Part shown: one piece after another, positions 52,362 to 61,924 of the stretch
Position numbering within the stretch: the first letter of the stretch is position 1
How the letters are laid out: each line of letters starts with the position of its first letter
Assembly (NCBI GenBank): GCA_002070115.1
Contig: MWCO01000020.1
Coordinates: forward strand, 1-64,000
From: Deltaproteobacteria bacterium ADurb.Bin207
GTDB lineage: Bacteria; Myxococcota_A; Polyangia; Polyangiales; Polyangiaceae
Direction: 5' to 3'
Length of the DNA: 64,000 nt
Notes under the pieces: model-generated
What the model saw: the letters and a program-made list of their open reading frames with translations, nothing else
Database searches by the model: none
Told to the model about the DNA's origin: nothing
Program-made: the position numbers and the translations under genes

Positions 52362-53144
52362 ATGAACACCGAGCCGCTCATCCAATTCCGAGGCGTTCAC
52401 AAGGCATTTGGCAACAAGGTCGTGTATGCCGGGTTGGATTTGGATGTGTATCCGGGCGAGACGCTGACGATCATCGGGGGTTCTGGGGTGGGCAAGAGCG
52501 TGATGATCAAGATGCTGATTGGCCTTTTGAAAGCGGATAAGGGTTCGATCCGGTTTCGCGGTCAGGAGATCACGACGATGTCGGAGCGGGAGTTGCAGAC
52601 GGTGCGACAGCGCATTGCGATGTTGTTTCAAGGGGCGGCGTTGTTCGACTCGATCGACGTGGGAGAAAACGTGGCTTATGGATTGCGAGAACACTTTCGA
52701 AAGAAGATGTCGGAGCAAGACATACGGGAAAGGGTGGCGTGGGCGTTGGGATTGGTGGGTCTTTCAGGAATTGAAACGATGGCACCCTCGGACCTGTCGG
52801 GAGGGATGAAAAAACGAGTTGGCCTGGCGCGAGCCGTGGCCCTTCGGCCCGATGTGGTGCTGTACGATGAACCAACGACTGGCCTCGACCCCATCAACAC
52901 GACTCGGATCAATCATATGATCACGGGGCTTCGTCGTGTGCTTGGCATCACGAGCGTGGTGGTCACCCATGACATGGCCAGTGCGTATTCGATAAGTGAT
53001 CGAATCGCGATGGTCCATCGTGGACGCATCATTGCCACGGGGACACCGGAGCAAATTCGTGCCTCGGACAATCCCCACCTGGCGGATTTCATTCGTGGAA
53101 ATGCTCCTGAAAACGAGGACTTGGATACGCTCTTGACGACTTGA
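52362..53144 (+). CDS. ABC transporter ATP-binding protein, MlaF-type
   Basis: A 260-residue ABC ATPase of the lipid-transport (Mla/MCE) type: Walker A GGSGVGKS (39-46), Q-loop MLFQGAALFDSIDVGENVAYGL, signature DLSGGMKKRVGLARA, Walker B VVLYDEPTTGLDP, H-loop VTHDM. The QGAALFDS segment and signature LSGGM are typical of MlaF/Ttg2A. The permease (MlaE) gene that normally follows is absent. Starts at 52350 (TTG), 52353 and 52362 (ATG) are all in frame. Confidence 0.88.
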   Translation: MNTEPLIQFRGVHKAFGNKVVYAGLDLDVYPGETLTIIGGSGVGKSVMIKMLIGLLKADKGSIRFRGQEITTMSERELQTVRQRIAMLFQGAALFDSIDVGENVAYGLREHFRKKMSEQDIRERVAWALGLVGLSGIETMAPSDLSGGMKKRVGLARAVALRPDVVLYDEPTTGLDPINTTRINHMITGLRRVLGITSVVVTHDMASAYSISDRIAMVHRGRIIATGTPEQIRASDNPHLADFIRGNAPENEDLDTLLTT

Positions 53145-53231
53145 CCTTTCGCGTCATCTTTGGGGCTCGCCCGCGCATGTTTCGCGCTGCGAGCGGCATC
53201 GTGCTAAGCCGTGTACCCCTGGGAGTAATCA

Positions 53232-54362
53232 ATGGCTTTATCCCGAGAGATCAAAGTGGGAGTATTCGTTTTGCTGGGGTTGATCCTCTCGGGGGGGGTA
53301 GTGTTTCTGATTGGGGATCAGCGCAATATGTTCGCGCGCAAAATCGACTTCGTGTCGACGTTCACCGATGTGCAGGGGCTCGCGGCCGGAGCCCCGATTC
53401 GGATGAATGGAATCAACGTGGGTTCGGTGTCGAGCGTAGGTCACTCCGAAGACCTTGGAGACCCGCGCATTCACGTCAAATTATGGATTGTTCGATCGGA
53501 AGCGCTGCGGTTGCGTGTGGATGCGCGTGCGCGGGTAGTCAACAAAGGTTTGTTGGGAGACAAGATGTTGGAGATCGATCCCGGCAAAGCAAGCCAACCC
53601 CTTGGTCTTGGCGGAACCATCGATAGCGAGGATCCAACGGACTTTTCGAATCTGGTCGGACAGGTAGGGTCGATCGCCGAACGGACCAATTCGGTGTTGG
53701 GAAACTTGGATAAAGCGTCGGCATCTTTTGCCGACGACAAAGTTCAGCAAGACATAAGAGGTTCGATTCAGTCGGTGAACATCATTTTGAAGCATGTGGC
53801 GCAGGGCGACGGCTATGCGAACCGGCTGTTGACGGATCCACAGGAAGCGGAACGGATATCGCGTGCGGTCGCCAACTTGGAGAAAACGAGCAATGAATTA
53901 TCGGTAGCCGCTGCGGAAGTGAGGCAATTGGTTCAGCGCGTGAATCATGGTCCCGGATTCGCGCATAGTTTGGTCTACGGCCAAGAGGGCGCGGATACCG
54001 TGAAGAGTTTTGGGGGGGCGGCCGACGAGGTAACCGCCACACTTCGCGGCATACGGGAGGGTAATGGATTGGCTCGTGCCATGCTCTACGGGGGTACGGG
54101 ACAAGAAGCCGAGATCATTTCCAACCTCAATACCGCGAGCGCAGACCTACGTGACATCATGTCGGGGTTGAAGAAGGGGAAGGGAACGTTGGGGGCTTTG
54201 CTGGTGGATCCATCCGTGTATGAGGACATGAAGCTTGTGCTTGGCAATGTCGAACGCAACGAGGTGCTCCGAGCGCTCGTTCGTTACTCGATCAAACAAG
54301 ACGAGCAGCGTCCTGCGGTGGAAATCAAGGACCCTGGCGCGCCCGCGTCTAGTGCGCGCTGA
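53232..54362 (+). CDS. MCE-family (MlaD-like) lipid-transport protein
   Basis: A 376-residue protein with one N-terminal membrane helix (8-27), an MCE domain (about 38-120: FTDVQGLAAGAPIRMNGINVGSVSSV, ARARVVNKGLLGDKMLEI) and a long C-terminal part with repeated motifs (GDGYANRLLTDP, NGLARAMLYGG) and helical segments that may form a tunnel or coiled coil. MCE proteins bridge inner and outer membranes for phospholipid transport. GGGAG 6 nt before the ATG. It is 87 bp after the ATPase gene. Confidence 0.88.
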   Translation: MALSREIKVGVFVLLGLILSGGVVFLIGDQRNMFARKIDFVSTFTDVQGLAAGAPIRMNGINVGSVSSVGHSEDLGDPRIHVKLWIVRSEALRLRVDARARVVNKGLLGDKMLEIDPGKASQPLGLGGTIDSEDPTDFSNLVGQVGSIAERTNSVLGNLDKASASFADDKVQQDIRGSIQSVNIILKHVAQGDGYANRLLTDPQEAERISRAVANLEKTSNELSVAAAEVRQLVQRVNHGPGFAHSLVYGQEGADTVKSFGGAADEVTATLRGIREGNGLARAMLYGGTGQEAEIISNLNTASADLRDIMSGLKKGKGTLGALLVDPSVYEDMKLVLGNVERNEVLRALVRYSIKQDEQRPAVEIKDPGAPASSAR

Positions 54363-54799
54363 ACCGATGCGCTCGCCATCCGACGAACGTTCACGCAGGG
54401 CGTGCGGGTTGGGTACCCATGTCTTCGAACCATGGGGGTAGACTCAAACGAAACGTTGGGGCCGAAAGACCCATACCAAGGGTCGAAGGCGGGGGGGGTT
54501 GTGCCTCCGACGACACCAACGCGCCACATTGTAGAAATATACACATAATTCAATATGTTACAGACCACGCGGCGCACCAAAGAGGAGGTATCGGCCTGGG
54601 TGATGACTCTCCCCCACGAATGGGTTGGCACTCTTGACGCGCCCTACCCGCAAGGGGCAACGAAATCGATGGTCGTTTCCGGAAGGTCGCCATAAACGCT
54701 CTTGCCGTCGTGACTTGCGTCCGGCCCTGGTTCGCGGCAAGTCAATTCCCTGGGCTTTGCCTTTGGTCCTTTTGCATCCGTCATCTATTGTTGAACATC
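54363..54799. other. Non-coding stretch before ctpA
   Basis: 437 bp with no supported gene. It contains a short hairpin (GACCC-ATACCAA-GGGTC, 54468-54484), a run of eight G's near 54491, and a notably AT-rich patch near 54530-54562. No promoter pair is convincing. Confidence 0.5.
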
Positions 54800-57700
54800 A
54801 TGCGCGGCATCGAACGTCTCACCAAGCTTCTGATCCTATTCAGTGCTTTCGCCCTATCTACGTATTTTGCGCTTCAATTTCGCAGTGGAGGTCTTTGGCA
54901 TGGCATCGAGCCAGCCCATGCGGTGGCAGCGCGAAGCGCCGTGGATGCAAAAACTCCCTACGACCTTACGAAACTGGAGGCGGTGACCGCGACGATCCAG
55001 ACGATACGAGACAAGTATGTGGATCCGACCCGTGTGAAACCCAAGCAAATGCTTCTTTCAGCGCTTGATTTCGTGCAGCGGGATGTGGCGCAAGTGATTG
55101 TATTGCGGGAATCGAATTCCGACGAAGTGACGGTGCGTGTCGGGTCGCAACAGATGGTTTTCGATGTCAGCAACGTGCAGGGGCCTTGGGATGTATCGGC
55201 AAAGCTCCGGGATATTTTTGCTTTTTTGCAGCAGCATCTCAAGACGGATACGGACGTGGATTTACGGGAAGTCGAGTATGCGGCGTGCAATGGAATGCTC
55301 AACACGCTCGATCCGCATTCGGTGTTTTTGAGTCCGGAAGCCTATCGGGAGATGACGATTTCCACGCAGGGAGCATTTGGGGGCGTGGGGATCGTGATCT
55401 CGATTCGAGACCAGCTTTTAACGGTGATCAAGCCGATGCCCGGGACGCCTGCGGGGCGAGCCGGGTTGAAGCAATATGATCGAATTGTTCGAATCAACAA
55501 CGAGTCTACGCTCAACATGCCGCTCGACGATGCGGTACGTCGTTTGCGGGGTGACCCTGGGACGGAAGTCTCCGTGTGGGTGACTCGGGAGGGACCTGGT
55601 GGTTGGTCGGGCAGTAAGCCATTCAAGCTTCGACGAGAGGTCATCAATGTCGAATCGGTGGAGAGTCGGATGCTCGACCAGGGGGTGGGATATATCCGGT
55701 TGAAGCAATTCCAAGCGGGGACGGCGGGGGAGTTGGATAACGCACTCGTGGCCTTGCATCGCGCGGAACCGAAAATGCGTGGATTGGTCCTCGACATGCG
55801 TTCCAACCCGGGGGGCTTGCTCGATCAAGCCGTCAAGGTAGCGGATCGGTTTTTGCGCAGCGGAGTGGTGGTAACGACAGTATCGGCTTCTGAGCCGCGT
55901 GATGAGAAGGTGGCCAAGTCGCCGGGGACGGAGCCGGATTATCCGTTGGTGGTATTGGTGAACTCCTCGAGTGCGAGTGCCAGCGAGATTGTGGCGGGTG
56001 CGCTGAAAAACCACAATCGCGCCATCATTGTAGGTCAGAAAACTTTCGGAAAAGGGAGTGTGCAACTCGTATTTCCCGACGTTACCAGGGAAAAGGCTGC
56101 GTTGAAGCTGACGATCGCCCAATATCTGACACCGGGAGACATCTCCATTCAGTCGGTGGGGATCACACCGGACATCGAGCTTGATCCGATGACGGTGGAC
56201 ACGTTGGAGATGGATGTGATGCGCCCGGGCAAGCGAATGAGCGAGCGGGATCTATCCAAACATCTGTCGAGCGCGCGTGCCGCGGCAGGGCAAAAACCGC
56301 TTGAAATCGTGCGATACAACATGCCTTCCGCCGAACGAGAAGCGATGCGGGAACGGGGAGGAGATCCCGAAGACGACTTCACCATGGATTTCACCACGCG
56401 CTTTGCGCGTGATCTGGTTTTGAATGTTCCCACGGGCCTGTCGCGTGTGGAGGCGGTGCGAAAGGCAGCAGAGTTCATCGACAAGGTTCGTCAAGACGAG
56501 ATGGCGAAGGTAGCTTTGGACTTGAAACATCTTGGATTCGATTGGAGCGCCACCCCAGCGGAATCCCCAGGACCATCGAAAGACCAATACGAAGTCAAGG
56601 TGGAAACCAACCGCCCCAACGATCGCGTGAGAGCAGGGGAATCCATCGAGTTGAAAGTAACCGTAAAAAACACGGGGACAGAACCCGTGTATCAGCTTCG
56701 CGCACTGACCTCGGCCGAGAGTTCTTATTACGATCGAAAAGAACTCATCTTTGGAAAAATCGAACCAGGAAAATCCAAAACAGCCATCGCGCCGCTGGGT
56801 TGGTGTGATGTGGAAGGACGTCGCATCGGTTCCACCAAAAAACCGAAGGATGGCAAACGGGTATGCACGATACCGAAAGATGCGACGACGCGTTGCGACG
56901 GGGTCAAGGTTGAGTTTTTCTCCGCCAACGGTGAGCCTCCCAAGTCAGTCGAAATAAGACCGACAATCGAGGAGTTACCAGCGCCATCTTTTGCGTATGC
57001 CTATCAGATCATCGACAATCGACAGGGAGCGAATGCCGATGGGCGTTTGCAGCGTGGGGAAGGGGTATCGATGTACCTGACGGTAAAAAACGTGGGTCGA
57101 GGCCGTTCCTTCGAGACCCAAGCGAACCTTCGGAACTTGTCCGGCGACGGCTTGGCGCTCCAAGCGGGCCGCTTCGATATCTCGAATATGCAACCGGGAG
57201 ACATGCGTTCGGTGGTGTTCACCTGGGAAGTGCAACAGGTTGCGGAGCCGGAGATTACCATTGAATTGAGCGTGGGAGACCGAGACCTCGGCAAACACGT
57301 CAACGAGAAGATCAAGATCCCGGTGGAAGCAGGATTGTCACTCGCACAAGACGTTGGCGTTTCCAAGGTCAACGGTACGGAAGCTCCGCTCGTGGAGTCG
57401 CTTCGACCTCAAGCACGCTTATTTGGTTCCATTCCGGGAGGAACACTCGTTCGAAGGCTTGGACGACATGGGGATATGATCAAAATCGATCTTGGAGCCA
57501 ATCGTTTTGCTTTCGTTCCCGCCAGCGCATTATCCGATGCTCCGGGTGCCAAAGCCCCCGACACGATCAGTTTCGATACGGTGTTCTCACATTCACCTCC
57601 CGCCATTGAATTGACTCCCGCGGCTTTGGTCGTACGAGGACCTACCGTAAAAATCACGGGGAGCATCGTTGATCAAACGCGCCTGTTGGACGCCTATATG

Positions 57701-57949
57701 TTCGTGGGTTCCAACAAGGTGTTTTATCGAACCAACCAGGATGCCGCGGATCCCAAGAGCATGAAGATCGACATGGACGTGTCTCTTCGGCCCGGGATGA
57801 ATGCCATCACGCTCGTGGGAAGGCAAAATGCCGACACCATGTCTCGTCAAACGATCATGATTCGACGAGATGGAGCGTCGGGAGAGCTATTGCCATCGCC
57901 GAAAGATGATGGAGCGGCGTTGTTGGACTTCGTGGAAGACGGTCCTTGA
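54800..57949 (+). CDS. S41-family C-terminal processing peptidase, extended
   Basis: A 1049-residue protease. Signal/anchor helix (8-28), CtpA-like helical N-terminus, PDZ domain (about 185-270, TISTQGAFGGVGIVISIRDQ), S41 catalytic core with Ser393 in SSSASASEIVAGAL and Lys418 in GQKTFGKGSVQ, the 25-residue spacing typical of Tsp/CtpA. About 500 further residues hold two CARDB-like Ig domains (VKVTVKNTGTEPVYQLRA; LTVKNVGRGRSFETQANL), a likely SH3-type segment and a last beta domain. Known CTPs are about 400-700 residues, so this is long. It cleaves periplasmic proteins, for example peptidoglycan hydrolase regulators. Substrate unknown. Confidence 0.9.
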   Translation: MRGIERLTKLLILFSAFALSTYFALQFRSGGLWHGIEPAHAVAARSAVDAKTPYDLTKLEAVTATIQTIRDKYVDPTRVKPKQMLLSALDFVQRDVAQVIVLRESNSDEVTVRVGSQQMVFDVSNVQGPWDVSAKLRDIFAFLQQHLKTDTDVDLREVEYAACNGMLNTLDPHSVFLSPEAYREMTISTQGAFGGVGIVISIRDQLLTVIKPMPGTPAGRAGLKQYDRIVRINNESTLNMPLDDAVRRLRGDPGTEVSVWVTREGPGGWSGSKPFKLRREVINVESVESRMLDQGVGYIRLKQFQAGTAGELDNALVALHRAEPKMRGLVLDMRSNPGGLLDQAVKVADRFLRSGVVVTTVSASEPRDEKVAKSPGTEPDYPLVVLVNSSSASASEIVAGALKNHNRAIIVGQKTFGKGSVQLVFPDVTREKAALKLTIAQYLTPGDISIQSVGITPDIELDPMTVDTLEMDVMRPGKRMSERDLSKHLSSARAAAGQKPLEIVRYNMPSAEREAMRERGGDPEDDFTMDFTTRFARDLVLNVPTGLSRVEAVRKAAEFIDKVRQDEMAKVALDLKHLGFDWSATPAESPGPSKDQYEVKVETNRPNDRVRAGESIELKVTVKNTGTEPVYQLRALTSAESSYYDRKELIFGKIEPGKSKTAIAPLGWCDVEGRRIGSTKKPKDGKRVCTIPKDATTRCDGVKVEFFSANGEPPKSVEIRPTIEELPAPSFAYAYQIIDNRQGANADGRLQRGEGVSMYLTVKNVGRGRSFETQANLRNLSGDGLALQAGRFDISNMQPGDMRSVVFTWEVQQVAEPEITIELSVGDRDLGKHVNEKIKIPVEAGLSLAQDVGVSKVNGTEAPLVESLRPQARLFGSIPGGTLVRRLGRHGDMIKIDLGANRFAFVPASALSDAPGAKAPDTISFDTVFSHSPPAIELTPAALVVRGPTVKITGSIVDQTRLLDAYMFVGSNKVFYRTNQDAADPKSMKIDMDVSLRPGMNAITLVGRQNADTMSRQTIMIRRDGASGELLPSPKDDGAALLDFVEDGP

Positions 57950-58054
57950 TGGCTGGGCAGGCGACCGGACTGGCCGCTGTTTCGACATGATCTGGCGAGT
58001 GGATGACGACACGGGTTGAGTGCCCATGTCGACATCTGCCACACTACTTTTTCG

Positions 58055-59671
58055 ATGGCGTTGTTATCTCGAACCACGCGAAAGCTGACGCTTGCGGTGT
58101 TGCTTGCTGCTGTCATCCCGTTGGCGGCGGCGATCATCATCGCGCGTAGCTTGGTCAGCAATGTTTCCGCGCAGCTATACAATCCGCGCGTGGGCGAGGA
58201 GTTGGAGCGTTCTCTCGATCTATACAAGGAATTGGCCGCGAGTTTGAAATCGACCATGCGTTACCAAGCGGAGGCAATTGCAGCACAGGAGGGCCTGCGT
58301 GCCGCGGCGATGCTCAATCATCGCCCAAGCCTCGAGCAAGAACTTGCCGAGATTTTTCCAACTCATACCAATCTCGTCCAACTGGCCGTCGTCGATGGAG
58401 ATGGCGAAATCGTGGTCGAAAAAAAACGTTTCACGGCCGTCAACGTCAACACCGAACTCGCGCTCGAAGTGAGAAAACCTCTTTCGAACAAAGCAGATGG
58501 CCCTCAATTGCTCGCCGTATTCGTCACGCCCAAAGCGCGATTCGACGAACGAGATCAAATGGAGGAAACCGTTCGCACCTATCGTCAAATCGAGGCTTCG
58601 CGCTCCCAAGTGGAACGCGCGCATCTCTACGCTTTTACGGTCTTGCTGGTCATCACGATGCTAGCCGCCGTAACCTTGGGAACACTTCTTTCTCGCGGCG
58701 TCACGCGACGAATCGGGCTGTTGGCGCACGTGGCGCAAGTGGTGGGTTCGGGAGATCTTTCCGTGCGAGTGCCCATTCAGGGCAAAGATGAGATCACGGA
58801 GTTGGCAAAAGCTTTCAATCGAATGCTCCGGGAGGTGCAACGCTCCAGGGCGCGTATCGAGTTTCTTCAGCGGATGGGAACATGGCAGGAGATGGCGCGG
58901 CGATTGGCGCATGAGATCAAAAATCCGCTGACCCCGATCCAACTCGCTGTCGAGGAGATTCACGCACGCTATCAAGGTGATGATGCATCGTTTCGAAAGC
59001 TTCTCGAAACGACCCATGGGGTAGTGACCGAAGAGGTAGCGAGTCTGCGTCGTCTCGTCACCGAGTTTAGTGCATTCGCACGTCTTCCCCGCGCCGACTT
59101 GTCAAATCACGATATTTGCGTTTTTTTGCGCGAACAACAAAAGCACATGGTGTTGTTCACCGACGATGAGAGCGGGATTTTACGAACGGATGGGGACGTG
59201 CTGGAAAGGGCCGTGGATGTGTCCTGGGAGATCGCCACGAGGCCGATCGCGGTCTATATGGACCAACAGATGATGCACCGCGTTCTCGTCAATCTCGTCC
59301 GAAACGCGGCGCAGGCCGTCAGCGTCAAACAGTCCGCAAGGGGAAGGGTGCGCGTTCGACTTCGGGAGGTGGACAAGGATTGGATAACGATCGAGGTGGA
59401 CGATGACGGTCCGGGGATCCCGATTGAAATGCGGGAAACCATCTTTGATCCGTATGTCACCACCAAAGCCGATGGTACGGGGTTAGGCCTTTCGATCGTG
59501 AAAAAGATCGTGATGGAACATGGTGGGTCCATCGAGGCCACCGAAAGTGAATGGCACGGCGCACGGTTGGTGGTTACGTTGCCTCGCGCGGGAAGCAGCG
59601 CTTCTTTCGCGGCGCGCGCACAGGTTGGGCAATCCCTGCAGATGACTGGAATGACGATGGGAGAACGGTAA
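58055..59671 (+). CDS. HAMP-domain sensor histidine kinase (NtrY-like), orphan
   Basis: A 538-residue kinase: helix 12-32, periplasmic region of about 155 residues, second helix (about 190-212), HAMP (about 213-262), HisKA with His286 in RRLAHEIKNPLTPIQ, N box LVRNAAQAV, G1 DDGPGIP, G2 GTGLGLSIVKKI. The LAHEIKNPLTPIQLA core is typical of NtrY-type kinases. No response-regulator gene is adjacent. The ATG at 58055 is chosen (MALLSRTTRKL); a TTG at 58016 would add 13 residues. Confidence 0.9.
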   Translation: MALLSRTTRKLTLAVLLAAVIPLAAAIIIARSLVSNVSAQLYNPRVGEELERSLDLYKELAASLKSTMRYQAEAIAAQEGLRAAAMLNHRPSLEQELAEIFPTHTNLVQLAVVDGDGEIVVEKKRFTAVNVNTELALEVRKPLSNKADGPQLLAVFVTPKARFDERDQMEETVRTYRQIEASRSQVERAHLYAFTVLLVITMLAAVTLGTLLSRGVTRRIGLLAHVAQVVGSGDLSVRVPIQGKDEITELAKAFNRMLREVQRSRARIEFLQRMGTWQEMARRLAHEIKNPLTPIQLAVEEIHARYQGDDASFRKLLETTHGVVTEEVASLRRLVTEFSAFARLPRADLSNHDICVFLREQQKHMVLFTDDESGILRTDGDVLERAVDVSWEIATRPIAVYMDQQMMHRVLVNLVRNAAQAVSVKQSARGRVRVRLREVDKDWITIEVDDDGPGIPIEMRETIFDPYVTTKADGTGLGLSIVKKIVMEHGGSIEATESEWHGARLVVTLPRAGSSASFAARAQVGQSLQMTGMTMGER

Positions 59672-59773
59672 GGGCGCGCTATCCGTTGTTGACGATACCG
59701 TTATTCAACGCCAGGAATCGTTTAGGCGCGACCCATCTCCAACCAAGGTCGGCCCGGGCCGTCTGGATATCTC

Positions 59774-60337
59774 ATGACATCTTCAGCAAAGGCACTCCCC
59801 ACGCAAAAGGGAATCGATCGGCGTTCGTCGCATCTCCGAGCATGGCTATGGGCTGCGGTGATCCTTGCCGGTTTTGCCCTGTTGCCGCGATTGGCTTCGT
59901 TTCCTTCCGCGATGATCGGTCAACCCGCGCCGGACTTCGTGCTTCCCGTCGTGCTCAACGGACAAGTAGGCGAAAAGGTGCAGCTATCCCAATTGTCTGG
60001 GAAGGCAGTGGTCTTGTCGTTTTGGGCATCATGGTGTGGTCCTTGTCGCGCGGAAGCTCCTTCGGTGGACCGATTGTCCAGAAGGCTCGAAGACAAAGGT
60101 GTGAAGGTGCTTGGGATCAACACGAGCGATGACCCTGACAAAGCCATTGCTTTTGCAAGGCAAAAGGGGCTTTCCTTTCCTATCGTATCGGACGAGGACG
60201 GCAAGGTTAGCCAGGCATTCGGCGTTTCGAGTCTGCCGACGATTGTCGTGGTGGATAAAAATGGGAAAGTGATGGCGGTGCGTTCAGGGGTTACGGACGA
60301 AAGCTCGCTCGAATCACTAGCACTTTCTGCACGCTGA
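59774..60337 (+). CDS. TlpA/ResA-like thiol-disulfide oxidoreductase
   Basis: A 187-residue membrane-anchored thioredoxin: anchor helix (22-40), thioredoxin fold with WCGPC (Cys88, Cys91) and the cis-Pro loop SSLPTIVVVDKNG. Such proteins reduce disulfides outside the cytoplasmic membrane, often in cytochrome c maturation. It is convergent with the DUF6209-like gene. Confidence 0.88.
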   Translation: MTSSAKALPTQKGIDRRSSHLRAWLWAAVILAGFALLPRLASFPSAMIGQPAPDFVLPVVLNGQVGEKVQLSQLSGKAVVLSFWASWCGPCRAEAPSVDRLSRRLEDKGVKVLGINTSDDPDKAIAFARQKGLSFPIVSDEDGKVSQAFGVSSLPTIVVVDKNGKVMAVRSGVTDESSLESLALSAR

Positions 60338-60370
60338 GATGATGAACCGCAAACGAAACGGAAAAGCTCA

Positions 60371-61789
60371 TCAGAAGCTTCGCAACAGGGTTCGCGCGTC
60401 TCCCCCCTCAGGGCCTTGCGCTTGACCGATGGTGTACCAATTCAGACCATCGGTCGAAAAGCGAAAGCGATACGTAATCTTGTCCCAGCTCGACTGCTGA
60501 AGAACGTCGCGAGGCAATTCCCACCGATAACGGTAATTATTTCCAACACGGCCTTGGTACGTAAGCCATCCGGCAACCGGATCCTGATCATCGAAGCCGT
60601 AGTTCACCTGGGCAACAATCCCCGCGGGATCCGCATCTACATCCGTCAATCCGGGGACATACACATCGGCATCTACGAACATGCAAGCACGCTGCATGAT
60701 CCAGGAATCGATCACGGTGGGCTCTTCGATGCCATCTCGATGCTCGCATTCTCTCGAGAAGCCATTGCCCCAATCGCCTGCCCACTTGACCGGCGAAGGC
60801 GCGAAACGTTGCACGGCAAAAACGTAATTGGCTTCGAGGTTGCTGTCCCAGGTTTCACATGACATTCCGGCTCCGCTCGCGTTGCGGAACCACAACTGCA
60901 CGCTCGTCGCTCCTTTCGGAACATCGAAGGTAATCGGGATGCCATGAGCCTTGGTGGTAGGGATTCCTTGATTCGATTCGAAGGCACGAACACTTCCCTG
61001 GTGAAGCTCGCCCATGGGCATGAATCGAGCAAAAGCCGTTGTATCCCAAGCCGGATAGCCGTTATGCGTTCCGCGGCAATCGGGCAAACGCGCAAGATCG
61101 TATTGAATCGTCAAGGTTCCCCCTTCGACGATCGTTCCATGCTGGACGTGTTTCCATCCAGCCAAAAACTCCAGCGTCGAGGCTGTGGGGGCGCCGACCG
61201 TACACACCGAATCGTCATCGTTGACCGACCAATCGTTGCCATAGTTCAAAACGTAATTGTCCAAATCGCTGGACACACGATTGTGATCGAACAAGCGCCC
61301 CCCGCCGGGCAAATGCACCACCGGAATGACTTGAACGCGAGCTTGCGCCAAAGCCGTCAAGCTGAGCGAGGTATCCACCGCATGATCGAAGAAACGAAAG
61401 GCGAAGGACTGCATTGGGCCATCATCCGACTCCGTCGCCTCGGCGGGGACTTCCCACCACTCACCCATGCCGACTTGATACATCAACCCGACTGTCGCTC
61501 CCTGTTCGACAAGCGAACGGGCCACATCGATCGTGCCGGACCAGACGAACCAACAACGCTCTGACGTACATTGTATTTCGTAGCCGGTCGGTCCGGGGCT
61601 GCGTTGCACCTGGCGCAGCACGACGAGGCATCCATGATCCGCGACATCTTGGCTATCGGCTTTTTGAACGAGGGGGGCTGGAACTTGCGCGGCGGAAACG
61701 GAAGCCGGTGAGTCAGCGTCATCGACAGGGGCCGAACAGGAAGACAAGGCAATGGCGACGAGAGGCAGAAAAGCGATGATTCGATTCAT
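60371..61789 (-). CDS. Exported lipoprotein, DUF6209-like
   Basis: A 472-residue lipoprotein (signal ending IALSS-Cys18). The middle and C-terminal parts (WKHVQHGTIVEGGTLTIQYDLARLPDCRG, VQLWFRNASGAGMSCETWDSNLEANYVF and DADVYVPGLTDVDADP) match, as I recall, the DUF6209 proteins of myxobacteria, whose function is unknown. GAGG 9 nt before the ATG. The operator-like palindrome at 61805-61818 lies just upstream, and a DtxR-family gene is next. Confidence 0.72.
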   Translation of the reverse strand: MNRIIAFLPLVAIALSSCSAPVDDADSPASVSAAQVPAPLVQKADSQDVADHGCLVVLRQVQRSPGPTGYEIQCTSERCWFVWSGTIDVARSLVEQGATVGLMYQVGMGEWWEVPAEATESDDGPMQSFAFRFFDHAVDTSLSLTALAQARVQVIPVVHLPGGGRLFDHNRVSSDLDNYVLNYGNDWSVNDDDSVCTVGAPTASTLEFLAGWKHVQHGTIVEGGTLTIQYDLARLPDCRGTHNGYPAWDTTAFARFMPMGELHQGSVRAFESNQGIPTTKAHGIPITFDVPKGATSVQLWFRNASGAGMSCETWDSNLEANYVFAVQRFAPSPVKWAGDWGNGFSRECEHRDGIEEPTVIDSWIMQRACMFVDADVYVPGLTDVDADPAGIVAQVNYGFDDQDPVAGWLTYQGRVGNNYRYRWELPRDVLQQSSWDKITYRFRFSTDGLNWYTIGQAQGPEGGDARTLLRSF

Positions 61790-61804
61790 GATGACCTCAT
61801 GGTA

Positions 61805-61818
61805 ACTCAGATCTGAGT
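61805..61818. promoter_or_regulatory. 14-bp perfect palindrome, probable operator of the DUF6209-like gene
   Basis: ACTCAGATCTGAGT is perfectly symmetric (TAACTCAGATCTGAGTAA with one mismatch when extended). It lies 16 bp before the ATG at 61789 and just downstream of the candidate -10, so a bound repressor would block transcription start. The adjacent DtxR-family regulator is the natural candidate. Confidence 0.55.
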
Positions 61819-61825
61819 AACGAAT

Positions 61826-61854
61826 AGCATAGAAGAATCCACACGCAAGCACAA
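61826..61854 (-). promoter_or_regulatory. Candidate promoter of the DUF6209-like gene
   Basis: On the minus strand: TTGTGC (61854-61849), 17 bp, TATGCT (61831-61826). Start predicted near 61819, at the edge of the palindrome. Confidence 0.4.
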
Positions 61855-61924
61855 TCGCACCGACACCTACAAAAGCCCACTCGCTACCAAAGAAGCGCCA
61901 GAAGCAGGATCGGCGTCTGTGGTT

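Noticed and set aside
53145-53231. Hidden MlaE-type permease between the ABC ATPase and MCE genes
   Set aside because: The gap is 87 bp and holds no membrane-protein frame.
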